A stretch of DNA of 64,000 nucleotides from Acanthococcus lagerstroemiae (lineage: Eukaryota > Arthropoda > Insecta > Hemiptera > Eriococcidae): NCBI GenBank assembly GCA_031841125.1, contig CM063114.1:27659266-27723265 (forward strand), written 5' to 3'. Both the position numbers and the translations under genes were made by a program. Under the pieces are notes generated by a model. That model was not told the DNA's origin. It made no database searches and was given only the letters and a program-made list of their open reading frames with translations. Below are positions 21,997-33,275 of this stretch, in pieces (position 1 is the first letter of the stretch; every line of letters begins with the position of its first letter).

Positions 21997-23084
21997 TCGT
22001 ACTCACCTATCTAGAGATTTACCTGGACTAACCTGCTCAGGAGAGTCACGTGTCAAAAACCAGGACCGCCGACTTCCAGTATCGGATACGGCCCCTGAAG
22101 AAGAATTTCTGTTATTTCTTATGCTGCTGCTTAGGCATCGTTATTTGATATGGCAGCCTGGAGTTATCTCATTTCAAATTAATTACAAATAGTTACAACG
22201 GAAATAATAGTAGTCGAATCGACATGTCGACATATTTGTTGTTGTCAAAGTTTGGATTGACATTTCAGTTGGTAATCGATATGGAATTTTATATGGAAAA
22301 AATGTTGAAGAGTCTATATTATATTTCTTCTAGAAGAAATTACAGGTTGTCGATATTAAATATGTGATGGAAAAACTTATTAGCGTCAAGTCAAATCAGA
22401 AATAAGAAAATGGGATGACTCGATAACGAGATCAAAGTCTGTGTGGAAATTGATGCCGACTTTTCCATTGGCATTCGAGCAGCCAAAGTCCGCAGAAAAT
22501 TCGAGGTGACCGAGTTGATGTACTGTACTTCAATTTGTGAGCAGCAAAATACGACAAAAAATTCGATGTCGACAACAATATTGGTTTCAACTCGACTTTT
22601 CAATCGACTTTGCGTGTGGAATTCGACAAATTTATCGTGTCGGAAAAGTTACCTATTTTAAGTGTTGACAAAAGTGTCGACTTTTTTTATCAGCTGTGTT
22701 TCACGGGAATAGATTTTTAAAATAAAAAAAAAATCGACTTTTTCTGTTATCAAATGAAAAAAAGTTTTTTGCGTTAGATTAGAAAAAAGAACCGTTTTTC
22801 TTGCCTGGATTTTCTTGGGACCAATGAACTTTCAAATTATGTAACAAAAGGTTGCATATTTTCTTCAACTTTTCCAAAATTTTCATTTAAAAAAAAATTT
22901 ATTTTGTTTTACCATATTATACTTATTTTTTATAATTTTTTAAAATTTATTTTAATTCATTTTTAAACACTGTTTATTTTGTAATATTTAAGACGCGTGA
23001 ACCTTTGAATGTGAATAAGTGTTTTTCCTAATATTCAAACTAAACAACATTTAGAACAAGAAACATATTTTCTCCTCTGGTTTC
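21997..23084. other. Unclassified AT-rich spacer between inverted SINEs
   Basis: Several ATCGACTTTT- and TCGACA-type words recur loosely between 22,200 and 22,750. The rest is AT-rich low complexity around 22,700-22,980. No gene recognised. Confidence 0.4.
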
Positions 23085-23480
23085 TACCGCGCAACTTTCC
23101 TGGGTAGGGTTAGTCAGGGTAGGTTGCCGTTGCTTTCCCCGCGGTTTGTTGTGTTGTAGTTTTCCTTCTCTGTGCCGGAGAGTGTACAGCTGCAGTTCAC
23201 TTACTAGTCACATGTTTTACGACGTCGAGTAAGCTGTCCACGACGTGCACACGCACAATACCAATATTTTTGATCTAGTGGTAACACGCCCTGCGATTGT
23301 AACACCTCGTTCGTTCGAACTGGCGGGCTTACAGGACGTGTATCTTTCCACCTCGATTGGTATTGTAGTCGGTATGTTCGCTAGGATGTTAACTAGCTTC
23401 CCGGCGTTGGGGTAAGACTCGAACCCGAAATGCAAGGATTGCGAAGCAGACATATTCCTACTCGACCATACAGAGATTCT
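23085..23480 (-). mobile_element. tRNA-derived SINE family A, copy 2
   Basis: This is the inverse-orientation copy of 21,455-21,850. On the minus strand the head has TATGGTCGAGTAGG and the B box GGGTTCGAGTC; the body has CGCAGGGCGTGTTACCACTA, ACATGTGACTAGTAAGTG and GCGGGGAAAGCAACGGC. Its tail extends past the point where copy 1 stops, with repeated CTAACCCTACC-like words. The two copies form a large inverted pair about 1.2 kb apart. Confidence 0.82.
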
Positions 23481-23750
23481 TTCTCCCCTTAAATTTTTCT
23501 TTTTTTAGTCCAGGATATATTAGATGTAGGTAATTGTATCATGAAGTGATGAATTGTGAGCGGAGCGAGCTATGAATTATGGACACAGTAAGCAAAAATT
23601 TGTTGACTTAATTTGGAATACTTTAAAATTGAATACTCTTTTCTTACTATTAGCCAATCTGGGTGTCAGGATTAGATTTTCAACAAAAGAGAAGCCAAAC
23701 AAAATGGCAGTCACAGTTATCAGAAGTTTGAACTTTGCTTCCCTAACTCG
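23481..23750. other. Unclassified spacer
   Basis: Short AT-rich stretch. No supported feature. Confidence 0.35.
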
Positions 23751-23934
23751 CAAGGGCACAACCGAGGAGGGGTCTAGGGGGCTATAGCACCCCTAAAATT
23801 CGAAATACTTTCAAAATTAATTCATGAAAATAGTAGATACCATATCAGGTCGGTACCAAATCGAGTCTTCACCCCCGCCCAAGGTTTTTTCTCAATTCTA
23901 GCCCCCCACCAAAAAAAAGTTCTGGTTGCGCCCC
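23751..23934. mobile_element. hAT-like MITE with GCGCAACC ends, copy 1
   Basis: The left edge is CAAGGGCACAACCGAGGAG; the right edge read inward is CAGGGGCGCAACCAGAAC. Flanking octamers CTAACTCG and TTCACTCA match at only 5 of 8 positions, so the duplication is weak. The interior (GGGGGCTATAGCACCC, AATTAATTCATGAAAATAG, GGTCGGTACCAAATCGAG) matches the reverse complement of the element at 62,694-62,829. Confidence 0.65.
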
Positions 23935-25145
23935 TGTTCACTCATCCTGTCCGGTGTCTCTGTGGACTGTTCATAAATCCTGAGTTAATTGCATGGTATT
24001 CATTACAAAATACAATCATTCTACAGCAATGACTAAATTCGGCGCCGGTTCCTGTGCGGACTTAATTACAATATTGTGTTTCCGTGGGGAACGTGATAAT
24101 CGTCTGCGAAGGTCCAGTTAGAAACGTCGATTGCCTGAGGCGGTTACATTCGTGTCAGATCAAACACCGAAACACTTCGATGACTATTTTCAGAAGCAGC
24201 CGAAAATAGACGGGAATCAGCGCCTTTATTTGTCCAGACATAATACTGACCGTGTTCACACATCACGTGGTTCCGGCATCCTGTATAACCTGCAACAGAT
24301 ATATATCTGCATTTGACTATCGGTATAGAAAATACATCACCGAGTTCGATTGTTCTTGCCGCTGACAGATAGCCGAGCCAGTATACTTCCGTGGTGTGAT
24401 TAATGCCAGGTATACCACATAATGCCTAAAAAGGTCGGTGGCTTCGAGCTAAATGTCAGAGATCACAAAGTATATGTATCACGGCCACGGCTCTTTTGGA
24501 ATCGCTCCATATTGGTTATACATGATGTTGAAAAGATAACGAGGTGTCAAAATTGCTGCTGATTAAAATTTTTGTTGGCGGACTTACGGATCGCGAGAGT
24601 ATCGCGTGCCCCTGAAATTGAACCGGGTCACGCGAAACCGAGAGAATCGTGGCTTGATTTCCGAAAGCGAACTGCACCGGTTTTGAAAATCAAAGGTACC
24701 TAGCGACACAGAGGATATACGTCGGCTCGTCGGCTATTTGAACTGCAATGGCAGGTAGCTCGTCCTGTGAAATTGTAGGGTCAATATTTGACAACTAGCA
24801 GGCTCTTTGCGTGGTTGCAGTCAACCGAAAAGGTTGGCTAGCACGATAGCAATGACCGCCGTGACCGCCTGGAGTGCTTTTTTGACAGTAAGGTTCGATC
24901 TATCCGGTGACCCGAAAATGAATTATTCGTTGATTAGTTTCATCATCTAACGGTGTAAGGAATAACGTTACACCATGAGCTTCTATGTATTTTTACCACA
25001 TTCTTGTATCATAAAGTTTTGCCAGCTTAAACTCGACTATTTACAGGACTGAATTTACTGTTAGGGGTAGTAGGCTGTATATAGCACGAAATTTCGGAGA
25101 CCGCAAAATCTTAGCGTATCTGTTTGGGAAAAAAAAATCAAAATC
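23935..25145. other. Unclassified intergenic DNA
   Basis: No gene or repeat recognised. The region is more GC-balanced than its surroundings and looks single-copy in this window. Confidence 0.4.
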
Positions 25146-25149
25146 ATTT

Positions 25150-25880
25150 TTTGTAAAACGGGCCAAACTTGATACTCAAGTTCTGAGATACGCTCTGGTA
25201 TTCCGACAAGCAAGCAAGTCGTATTGCCCTCGGTGCATTCCCGATCTCCCCATCTGCTAGTCTTCTTAATGAGGCTAGCGAAACCCCGTTATTCCACAAA
25301 CGTCTTATCCTAACAGCCGATTTCCTCTCCACGGTTGCAAACTGTCACTTTCCAATTCATAACATAATTTTCAACCTTCCAGCACACCGCGCAAATCCCC
25401 TTCAATCCTTCCTTTCTAACCTACCTCCAAATACTATTCTTAAGATTAACCTACCCCTGACTAAATTCGACAAAAATTGTACTGCCCCAGTAATATACCC
25501 CCCCCCCCCCAAAAAAAAAGAAACTATCACAATCTGCTTCACTGATTGCTCTAAGACCAAGGTGCTTGCTTTATCAACAGCAAATTCTTCCATTTCAGAC
25601 TAAAGCCCGCGCAGTTAATCTTTACCGCCAAACTCACAGCAATCTACAACTATGTACTTATATCATCCCTATACCGTACTCCCTGCCCTTCTCTATTCTC
25701 TTCACGGGCTTCCTTAGCTCAGTGTCATCGATCCAGTATCTGTATCTCTCCAACCCCACTGCCCAGCATCTTGACATCCTATGTCAATTGCTATCAAAAC
25801 AACATGCCTCTTTCTCTGGTTGCCAGGGCAACGAACTGGTGGATGCTGCTGAATCACCTGCATTTAATTTTCCATGAATC
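25150..25880 (+). pseudogene. Jockey-like LINE C-terminal/RNase H remnant
   Basis: Plus-strand frames give RQASRIALGAFPISPSASLL then NEASETPLFHKRLILTADFL, the post-RT region typical of Jockey-type LINEs (usually a -ALRIALGA- block followed by -EA-E-PL--R). Downstream are ICFTDCSKTK, corresponding to the RNase H motif TDGSK, and GNELVDAAES, corresponding to the GNE-AD end of RNase H. Several frameshifts separate these blocks, and the RT proper is absent. Confidence 0.7.
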
Positions 25881-25889
25881 TTTCCGAAT

Positions 25890-26200
25890 TTCCGTGCACG
25901 AGTTGGTCGAAGACTCCCGATATTCAGTCAAGTTTAGCTTTCAATTTTATCAAATTTTTCGAATTTTGTAAGTTTTTCAAAATTCTTGTCTCAACTCTTT
26001 TATTATTTTCCTAAGATGACGACGGTTTTTCACAGATTTGTCCGAATTTTTGTATCAGATTGGCTGAAGACTCTTGATTTCGTATTGAATTCAATTTTCA
26101 TTTTTTTGCAGTTTTCCAAATTTTGAAATTTGTAGCGTAATTTCTCGATCATTTTTCTGAGGTGATTACAATTTTTTCGTCAAAAGATTTGTGTATTTTC
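25890..26200 (+). repeat. Degenerate ~150-bp tandem duplication
   Basis: GAGTTGGTCGAAGACTC followed by a TTTCAATTTTATCAAATTT block recurs about 150 bp later as GATTGGCTGAAGACTC with an AATTTTCATTTTTTTGCAG block. Similar text appears at 28,550-28,735. Confidence 0.45.
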
Positions 26201-26259
26201 AGATGGAAAGATTTCGAATATGTTCCTCAGTTGACGGCGATATTAAGCCCCCTGCTCCC

Positions 26260-26712
26260 GCCTGACAAAAAAAGGAAAACCTCAAAATGGCGGGCTAGCT
26301 ATTTTAATGAGGTAGTTTCAGTATTCGACGAAGGTAGGGGATGAGAGAAAAACTGAGTGTGACACAAGGGAACGGAACAAAAACTAAGTATGTCACAGTC
26401 TTAGTACGACTTAGCCTAACGCAGCTCAACCAAAATTTCTCCAGAAATCCAAAAAAGCGGGCTGGTCATTTAGTGAGAGGGTATCATCATTTGGTGAAGG
26501 GAGAGGGTGAGAGAAAAACTGAGTATGGTACAATCTTAGCACTACGCAACACAACCAATATTTCTCTAGAAATCCAAAATAACTGGGTTAGTTATTTTAG
26601 CAAGGGAAGAGAGAAATGGGTAGAAACTGAGAACGGCACAGTCTTAGCACAATTTGTCACAAGCAAGGTTTTACTGGAATTTGAAACTATGAGGATAATT
26701 TTACAGAGCTAG
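26260..26712 (+). repeat. ~115-170-bp tandem repeat, three copies
   Basis: Three copies share the order AAATGGCGGGCTAG/AAAGCGGGCTGG/ATAACTGGGTTAG, then AGTGAGGGTA-like, GAGAGAAAAACTGAGT, a TA(T)GTCACAGTCTTAGTAC-like block, AACCAAAATTTCTCC and AGAAATCCAAAA. A 123-codon open frame crosses the array at 26,341-26,712 and its peptide is itself repetitive; I regard the frame as a by-product of the array rather than a gene. Confidence 0.6.
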
Positions 26713-27985
26713 GGGTGGACCGGGGGTCCGAAATTTCAGGATTCCCGGAGATGCGTCACATCATGCGGAGCTTCTCTGATGAGAACTAACGGCCCAAATT
26801 AAAAATATTATTGAGATAGTAAAACGGATGAGAGTAGCGAGGTTATTTTTTGTTCTTTACATAAGTTTATTGTTAGAAAACTGTTGGCAACAGGATTACG
26901 AAATTGTAACGAAGAATTAAATTTTCTTCCTTTCGTCTCATAGTAAGTTTAAAGACACATGACGTCACCGTGAAAAGGTCTATTTAAGTTGGGTAAAATT
27001 GACTCGACTTACACTGATCTGAAACATCCTACCTCACATTAATACTTAATAACATATAAGATCTGATAAACGGGGCATTATATGTATATTTTGGACTGAG
27101 AAATACGAGTTCTTAAGAATTTTCTAGTGCCTCAGGGAGCCAGTGATTCGCTAAATTTTCAAAATTGAGTTAAAATTTGACAGCATTAAAAAATTGAGTT
27201 TACCAACATTTGTACTTTAGTGCTTTTGAAGCCAGATGCAAAATGCAAATACTATAATCATTACGGCAAGTTTTTTTACGCGGTAAAAATCGCAAAATAT
27301 GCTCTAAGGACCTTAAAAGTATGCAAAACAAAAAAATTCCTAAAAATTCCAAAATATGCAAAAATATTTCTTTTCAAAACAAGGCAACATGGATATCAAA
27401 ACGACGGATTTTTTCAGCTAAATCGAATGAAAGATACGCCTGACTCAATAAATAAGTAACCTAAATAAAACTGAAAAAAAAATATATTGGTAAAAAATTT
27501 GCTACCATTCATGTATAAGGAATTTACTGTTTTGTATTAGTCTTATGAGTTATCAAAATTGTGAGAAATTTTGTAAACTTTGTAACTTTGACTAAAGTCA
27601 ATTTATGTGCAGAAATTGAGCCATAAACCAAACCGCATTAAGCTATATTTGAAGCCGCAAAATTAGCTTCAAGCCATAAGCTAAGTCAACCAGCAGCTTT
27701 AAAGATATCAGCTAAGCGTAAGCCAATGACTATTTACTTAACACTCCTGATTAACTGCGCTAGCGACCATAAATCAAACCTTCTTCAAGCTTGCAGCATG
27801 CAGCATGATTTCAGTCAGTATACCGTAAAAATAAGACAAATAGCCAAATATGCACACATATGCGCTGAAATGTATAATTTTATGTTAAAATATGCATATT
27901 TCTTTAAATATGCAGAAAATATCCGCAACCAAGTTGGGCTCATTTTACTTGGAATATTATGCATGGTAAACATAATGCGGCAGGG
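26713..27985. repeat. ATATGCAAA motif clusters in AT-rich DNA
   Basis: Two clusters, 27,295-27,370 and 27,830-27,912, are rich in AAATATGC/ATATGCAAAA motifs, and 27,630-27,730 is rich in AAGCC/GCTAAG words. The arrangement resembles subterminal repeats of hAT-like elements, but I could not identify paired ends or a target duplication. The remainder is unclassified. Confidence 0.4.
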
Positions 27986-27989
27986 TGTA

Positions 27990-28858
27990 AGCTAGCAGGG
28001 TTGAAGGTCAATAAGGACAAAACAAAAGTAATTTCAAATGCTAAGGAGGAACCAGTCGTCATAGGAGGGAGGGAGATAGAATGAGCAAAAGAGGTGTCCT
28101 ACTGGAGCCAGATCATCTCCTTCAGCAATACCAGAGAGTGGGAACTGAGCAACAGGATTAAAGGGGAGTGGAGCAGCTACTGGAGTCTGAAAAACATCTT
28201 TGAAAGCAGGCTGTCGGTTCGGGTGAAGGCGGAGGTGTGGCACAGCTGCATCCTACCTACCATGACCTACGGGGCTCAGACTTGAGCCAGCACTAAAGCA
28301 AACATCAGCCAACTTCAGAGAACCCAAAGAGCCATGGAGAGGAGTATACTAAATTTCAAGACAAGGGATAAAATTCCAATTTCGAAAATCCGGGAAAAAA
28401 CAAAACTGAGGGATATTGGAGGGGTGGTGACAAAATTAAAATGGAAATATACCGGCCATATAATGGTGGGAAAAGAAAGTGAAGGAGTGGATGCCCCAGG
28501 ATTTAAAAAGAGGAACGGGAAAATCAATAGTCCGATGGTTTATTTTTTTCATTTTTAGTATTTTTCGCAATATTGATTATGATCGAGACTTGTATAGGAA
28601 ATCCTCAATTTGTAAAATTGGAAACCATTCTGCTAGGCGGTCCTTTGATCTTATTTCATAATTTTTGATTTTCTCAAATTTTGAAAATTTCTCCGCAGAT
28701 TTCTGGAAATTCCATTTTTGTTTTAGGAAAATACACGGCTCAGAGTAGAGGAGGTGAACTCAAAATCGGAGGGGCTGGAGGGAGGACGCAGAGGCTGTTG
28801 CCCAGAAGTTGGCGGCGTGGGAGAAGCGTGAAGGAGCTGAGGGGGAGCAGGGACGTAC
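27990..28858 (+). pseudogene. RTE-like LINE C-terminal fragment with insertion
   Basis: The frame AGLKVNKDKTKVISN (post-FADD thumb) continues through YWSQIISFS, IKGEWSSYWSLKNIFES, LPTMTYGAQT, LQRTQRAMERSILNFKTRDK and LKWKYTGHIM, all typical of RTE elements. In-frame stops follow GGREIE and GAQT. After KRGTGKSIVRW the RTE trace is broken by about 200 bp of AT-rich DNA (28,538-28,735), then a decayed C-terminus follows to 28,858. The RT catalytic core is absent. Confidence 0.78.
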
Positions 28859-28972
28859 TGAAGAGTTTTCCCTGGGGGGGGGTTAAACTCCCAACTGATT
28901 CAGCTTAAAATTCCCACGTATCAAAGCAAAACAAAAAAAAGCTTTTGACTTGTTTTTCTCAACTCTACCGAA
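28851..28972 (+). mobile_element. hAT-like MITE, CAGGGACGTAGC family, truncated
   Basis: It begins CAGGGACGTACTGAAGAG, followed by a G-run, CTCCCAACTGATTCAGCTTA, AAATTCCCACGTATCAAAG and CTTTTGACTTG, the same order as the complete copy at 57,769. The distal half is missing; the element ends at the edge of SINE family B. Confidence 0.68.
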
Positions 28973-28974
28973 AT

Positions 28975-29224
28975 TTTTCAATTCCGCCTCTCTTTTTCTA
29001 ATTTGCTCTCCACCCGAGTCTGGAATCCGCCCTTTCAAGCATTACCTCAGAGACGTCGGGGAGGCTGTTAGGGCTGTTTTAGCTCTCTTCTCTTCTAGCC
29101 GAAAAACCGGCCCAGGTCGAAAATTCTGGCGAGTTGCTACGTGGGCTCGAACCCGGGACCTCCCGGATTCTGAGACCAACGCTTTATTCACTCGGCCAAC
29201 CAGACCTCACTCGGCCAACCAGAC
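28975..29224 (-). mobile_element. tRNA-derived SINE family B, copy 1
   Basis: On the minus strand the head has GTTGGCCGAGTGA (A box) and GGGTTCGAGCCC (B box, plus-strand 29,143-29,154) in a tRNA-Leu-like arrangement with CTCAGAA in the anticodon position. The body has CGGTTTTTCGGCTAGAAG, AGCCCTAACAGCC and GCGGATTCCAGACTCGGGTG. The 17-bp head segment CACTCGGCCAACCAGAC (plus strand) is duplicated at 29,189-29,205 and 29,208-29,224. Copy 2 is at 59,365-59,567. Confidence 0.8.
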
Positions 29225-31700
29225 ATATTTTCACAAGGGCTGAGTAAGAAATTTCCTACGTGGGTGGGGTGGGGGGAAGCTGTATGTCCCTGGGGGAGGC
29301 CATAGCGATCGCAACACAGCAACAGTGGCGACTGACTCCGGTAGTTAGTAAAACACCCTTGAATATTTCGAAAATGCATGTCTAGCAGTAACAGTGAAAA
29401 ACGCCAAATAAAAGCCGTTATTGTTAAAGATTATGCGGATATGCGGGAAAACGTGCAAGTCCACTAAAAAACTTGCACTAATAATAACTAAACGTTCAAA
29501 TTAAGTTATCAAAAATAACTGATTTGAATATTCATGTTACCCGTTCTCAAGTGTGAAATTATGATACTAGAGGGACTAAAATCCCGGGGTAGAAAAGGGG
29601 GTAATTCGTGAAGCACCCTGTGTCTACATTTTTGGACACGACCTGAATTATCGATCGTATAGTTATCCTCATCCCGGCTATGACACCCTGTAGAAGGCAT
29701 TTTATTTCACACGAGCCAGGTAAATTCCCCCCGGATATGGAGATATTGTATCCCAGCTCCGTTTTCGTTTCTGAAAAATTAGTTCTTAAAACTTCATGAA
29801 TGGCCGTCAGCCACAAAAAGGCTGAAGATTTCGAAACGGACAAATGTGACTTTTAATCTGGTATTGTCTAAGAAACATGTGTAGTAAACCTGTGTGGGAC
29901 CGGAAGATGAGCAGCCAGTAGCCCCTGTGGTCCTTCATCTTCGGTTTATTATCAACTTTTGTTACACCGTCATCGTATTTTCTTCGTCATTGACCCGTTG
30001 ACCAGTTAATTACTCTAACAATAGATCATCAGACATCTCCTCGGTTACAATCTTCTACAATCCGCTTCGTTATTCATAAATGGAAATTTGGATGGTGTGT
30101 AGTTTATACGTAACCCATTTTACATTTCGCTGCTAAATCGCCGTCGATTGCTCCCACAGAGTACGCTTTCTCACTTTCATTCGTTTTTTGGTTCTTACGT
30201 GATCGATGGAAAAAGTAATTCACACAACTCGACGGGATTTCTCATATTCCGTACAATTCTCTTAAAAACAGTGTAATACCCATCTTCAGCCCGTATAGTT
30301 CCTAACAGTTTAATTATAGTTCAAGGTGAATTGCCAAAAGTACCGCGATACGCTGTTGTATTAGCTATAAGAATAAGAACACATGACAGGAAATGGATGT
30401 ACAAAAAAAAAGGTCTTTTTCGTATTTAGAACGTATCATTAACTCTTCGATTAAAGTACAAAAATTCGGAAAATAGCGTCTAGACGTTTAATTACAGTCC
30501 GTTATCGAGATTTTCTATCAAATATTTCCAGTGTTGACATTTACATGGGGAATGACTGGATAAAAAATAAGAAGGAATTTCGGTGTAAATGTTCATCGAC
30601 CTTCAATTTGGTGCGCTATTAGAGTACTTGCTTTTTTCCTTTCTTTCAGAAGAACGAGAGTGAATGCCTGCCGTCTAAATTGATTTTTCGACTACGTATA
30701 TCCAGTTTTGCGGTGAACTGGAAGACTATCCTTATGGAATCGTGGTTTTAGGTCCCTCTTCTTGGACATTTCTCCTGGGGTATAGCACAAAATCTAAACA
30801 GCCGAGAATAAAGTATCAGCAAAGTGATTCACGAATCACCCTCCATCTCTTCTTAAGCATACAAAAGTAACCAGCGGCATATTACTCTTCCTCTGGTTAT
30901 AGTGTCAGTCATTAACCCTGCAATGCCGCACATATTTTGTTACGTAAATGTCACTTTTAGTGAAATTCACTAAAATGGAATTTTTAGCATGGAATGGACG
31001 GTATGTTAACAGATTTTCTCCAAATCATTACTAGATAATGCTTAGGATCTCTTTACTCTCTTTAAAATATCATATTCGATTTCTCTAACAATTGTTTTAG
31101 GGATGTGCAACCGGTCGATAACAAAGCTAAATTACGATTTTCTTTAAAGGTTTTAATTAATATGTATTAAAAAAAATTGGAACCCCTGAATTCCAATACG
31201 TACACTATAATACTGTGCAAGACTGCTGGTCAAAATAAACCTCTTTACAACACAAAAAGTCATGCGAAATTGAATCACCAATTTTGACTATTATGCCCAA
31301 AATGCCGAGAAACCCAATGTTTCAGAAGCACGTAATTTTTTTTTTAAACCCCTGAATTAGTTATAATAGTCCAGGAAGATTAGACGAAAAAAAGGTCGGT
31401 AATGGACATAAATGATATCAAAGATTTTTTTGGACTGTCTTCGGAATGACTCCTTGACTAACATACTAAAAGTCCACAGCGATCCCGGTGGAGCTAAGCC
31501 CCCCCAGGAGCTTCAAAGACCGCGAAATTCACTATTTCGGAAATATCTCGCGTAGAAAACATTTTGCGGAAAAAAGGTTTCAAACAAAAGTTGTTCCTTG
31601 TTATTTACGTAAGAAAGATTCATTGTACAATTTTCGTAGAGTTGAAAAGAACGCCGCCAGAAGGCGCTGAAGTTCGCACATTTTGTGCATGCCCATGCCA
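29225..31700. other. Unclassified intergenic DNA
   Basis: No gene recognised. Two minus-strand sites, CAAGGGTGTTTTACTAACTA near 29,360 and CAGGGTGCTTCACGAATTAC near 29,620, resemble each other and may be ends of an unrecognised element. 29,900-31,480 looks single-copy in this window. Confidence 0.4.
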
Positions 31701-31745
31701 AATACTGTACTAGCTGACCCGCTTCGCGGCTCATCTAGACCGTGG
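31700..31745. repeat. CTAGCTGACCCGCTTCGCGG motif
   Basis: A TA-rich lead-in followed by CTAGCTGACCCGCTTCGCGG and CTCATCTAG. A comparable lead-in and GC hairpin, CTAGGGGGCTTTGCCCCC, lies at 35,527. I infer a transposon terminus because the TA-rich/hairpin layout repeats, but I cannot assign a family. Confidence 0.35.
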
Positions 31746-31774
31746 GCTAAAGTGAGCTGGTTAAAGTGAGTTAG

Positions 31775-31924
31775 ATGATAGGGGGGAGGGGAGGAAAAAA
31801 CAACTCGAAATCTCTTTTGACTTGTTGAATCTTCCTAACTTCTGATCCAACTACTAAAATATTCGAACTCCGGCGGAGGCTTGGAGGAGCTGCCCTCCCG
31901 TGCCTTCCCTTAATTTCGTCCCTG
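31775..31924 (+). mobile_element. hAT-like MITE, CAGGGACGTAGC-related fragment
   Basis: The right edge is TTAATTTCGTCCCTG (CAGGGACGAAA read inward), the same type of end as the 21,081 copy. The interior has TTTTGACTTGTTGAATC and TTCTGATCCAACTAC. The left end and any target duplication are not visible. Confidence 0.5.
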
Positions 31925-31929
31925 TTCTC

Positions 31930-32165
31930 ACAGTGGTTTCACCTTTTCATTTGCTTCTTCGTTAGGGCCCACGTATGGGCTCCATAATTGAGGACTGGTA
32001 GAGTGCATCTTCTCAATATTTTCGTCTTTGTTTCAATCTTCATTTTACTTTTATATATGTTTTTTAAAGTCCAGAAGCTTGCCCATGCTTTATTTATTCT
32101 TTTAGTTATCTCTCTATTTATTCTGTCTTCAAACGATTGTATCTGTCCCAAATAGTCGAATTCGG
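31930..32165 (-). pseudogene. RTE-like LINE C-terminal fragment
   Basis: The minus-strand frame reads YLGQIQSFEDRINREITKRI, NKAWASFWTLKNIYKSK, KTKILRRCTLPVLNYGAHTW and ALTKKQMKR, the region just after the RT thumb in RTE elements. The segment is a bare fragment without the RT core. It is homologous to the 28.1-28.3 kb fragment but a different copy. Confidence 0.75.
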
Positions 32166-32319
32166 AGATTTTTTTCTATTTCAGTTCCTTGTGTTGTGGT
32201 TTATATTCCTTTTCCATATTGGATAATAATAGATTTGTTTTACTTGTATACTCCGGATAATCATCAGAAATGAAACAGTGTAAATCCTCCTTTATACTGT
32301 ATCGGATATAAATATCGCT

Positions 32320-32930
32320 AGCAGTTACCTTCTCTTTCCCTACTGACAAGGTATTAAGGCAATCTCCTTTCCTAAAAATAAAAACAGACATGAGACTTAT
32401 CTATAATAATTTTTGATAAGGGAACGGAAAAATTCAAAAAATTGACAAGCTACCGTCTCTTTCATTACTGATAAGACATAATGACAGATACGAAACTCGT
32501 TGATAAGACATAAAGAAAATTTCAAAAGAACTGCAAGGACAGATCAGTCACCTTCTACTTCATTACTGAGATAAGACCTGAAGACAGACATGAGACTATG
32601 GCTGATAAAAGACATAATGACAGAGAAAGATATACGATAGGCGTGAAAAGTTTACCCGATATAAATCCGACAACCACCTTCTCCTTCCCCACTGATATTA
32701 CAGCAGTCTCATTTCCTACTGATAAGACATAGGGACAAACATAAAATTTGTCTATATATCGCTGATGAGACACAAGGGAAACAGTCCAGTCAGTCCATCA
32801 GTCAGTAGTTTTATTACTTATTATTATTATTATTAACAATTATGGCGCGTGAAACGTCCCGCGTAAAAGTAACGTTTTTCCGGTTTGTGTGCCAAAGTAA
32901 AGACATAAAAATGTCAAAACCGCCGCCCTC
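32320..32930. repeat. GATAAGACATAAAGACA repeat array
   Basis: Four to six diverged units share CTTCTCTTTCCCTACTGA, TAAGACATAATGACAGA and ACATGAGACTTATCTATA. The right part, 32,830-32,915, has GTAACGTTTTTCCGGTTTGT, CCAAAGTAAAGACATAAAAA and TGTCAAA, which is the reverse complement of 37,848-37,900. The two loci therefore carry the same composite repeat in opposite orientation. Confidence 0.6.
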
Positions 32931-33184
32931 ACACTGGGAGTTTCCACCATTATTAATGAAGGGGGCTACACAAACAAAATTGAATCTTAAACGGTTTTCT
33001 TGATTTTCCTCAAATTCATGACATTCTAGGAAGAAAATATCTCAGTAAGAAAATGTTCCTTGTAAAATTTTCTACAAAAAAGCCTTAAAAAGAATTTATA
33101 CTCACAAGTCATATTTGAGAAACTACAGCCTTGTCGAAATTCGGAATAATTCTTCATGCATTCTCAAATCCGGGATAAATTCTT

Positions 33185-33275
33185 CATACGCTATTAAGCA
33201 AAAAGGGACCAAGCGACATTTTTTTGACAAAATGAATTAATCGTATCGTTGGAAAGCGCATAAAAAGTAGACTTT
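33185..33275 (+). mobile_element. Foldback MITE (family F), partial copy 3
   Basis: ACGCTATTAAGCAAAAAGGG, ACCAAGCGACATT, ATCGTTGGAAAGCGCATAAA and AAGTAGACTTT match the left arm and interior of the 7,965 and 8,854 copies. The right arm was not found. Confidence 0.6.

Noticed and set aside
26341..26712. 123-codon open frame as a gene
   Set aside because: It lies across a tandem repeat and has no domain resemblance.
29130..29224. A functional tRNA-Leu gene
   Set aside because: Same reasoning: it is fused to a repeated body, stems mismatch and the A-box region is duplicated.
32755..32800. Hammerhead-ribozyme-like CTGATGAG followed by GGGAAACAG
   Set aside because: The base before GAAA is G rather than the needed pairing C, stem II does not form and no cleavage-site stem is present; other repeat units read CTGATAAG, which breaks the core.
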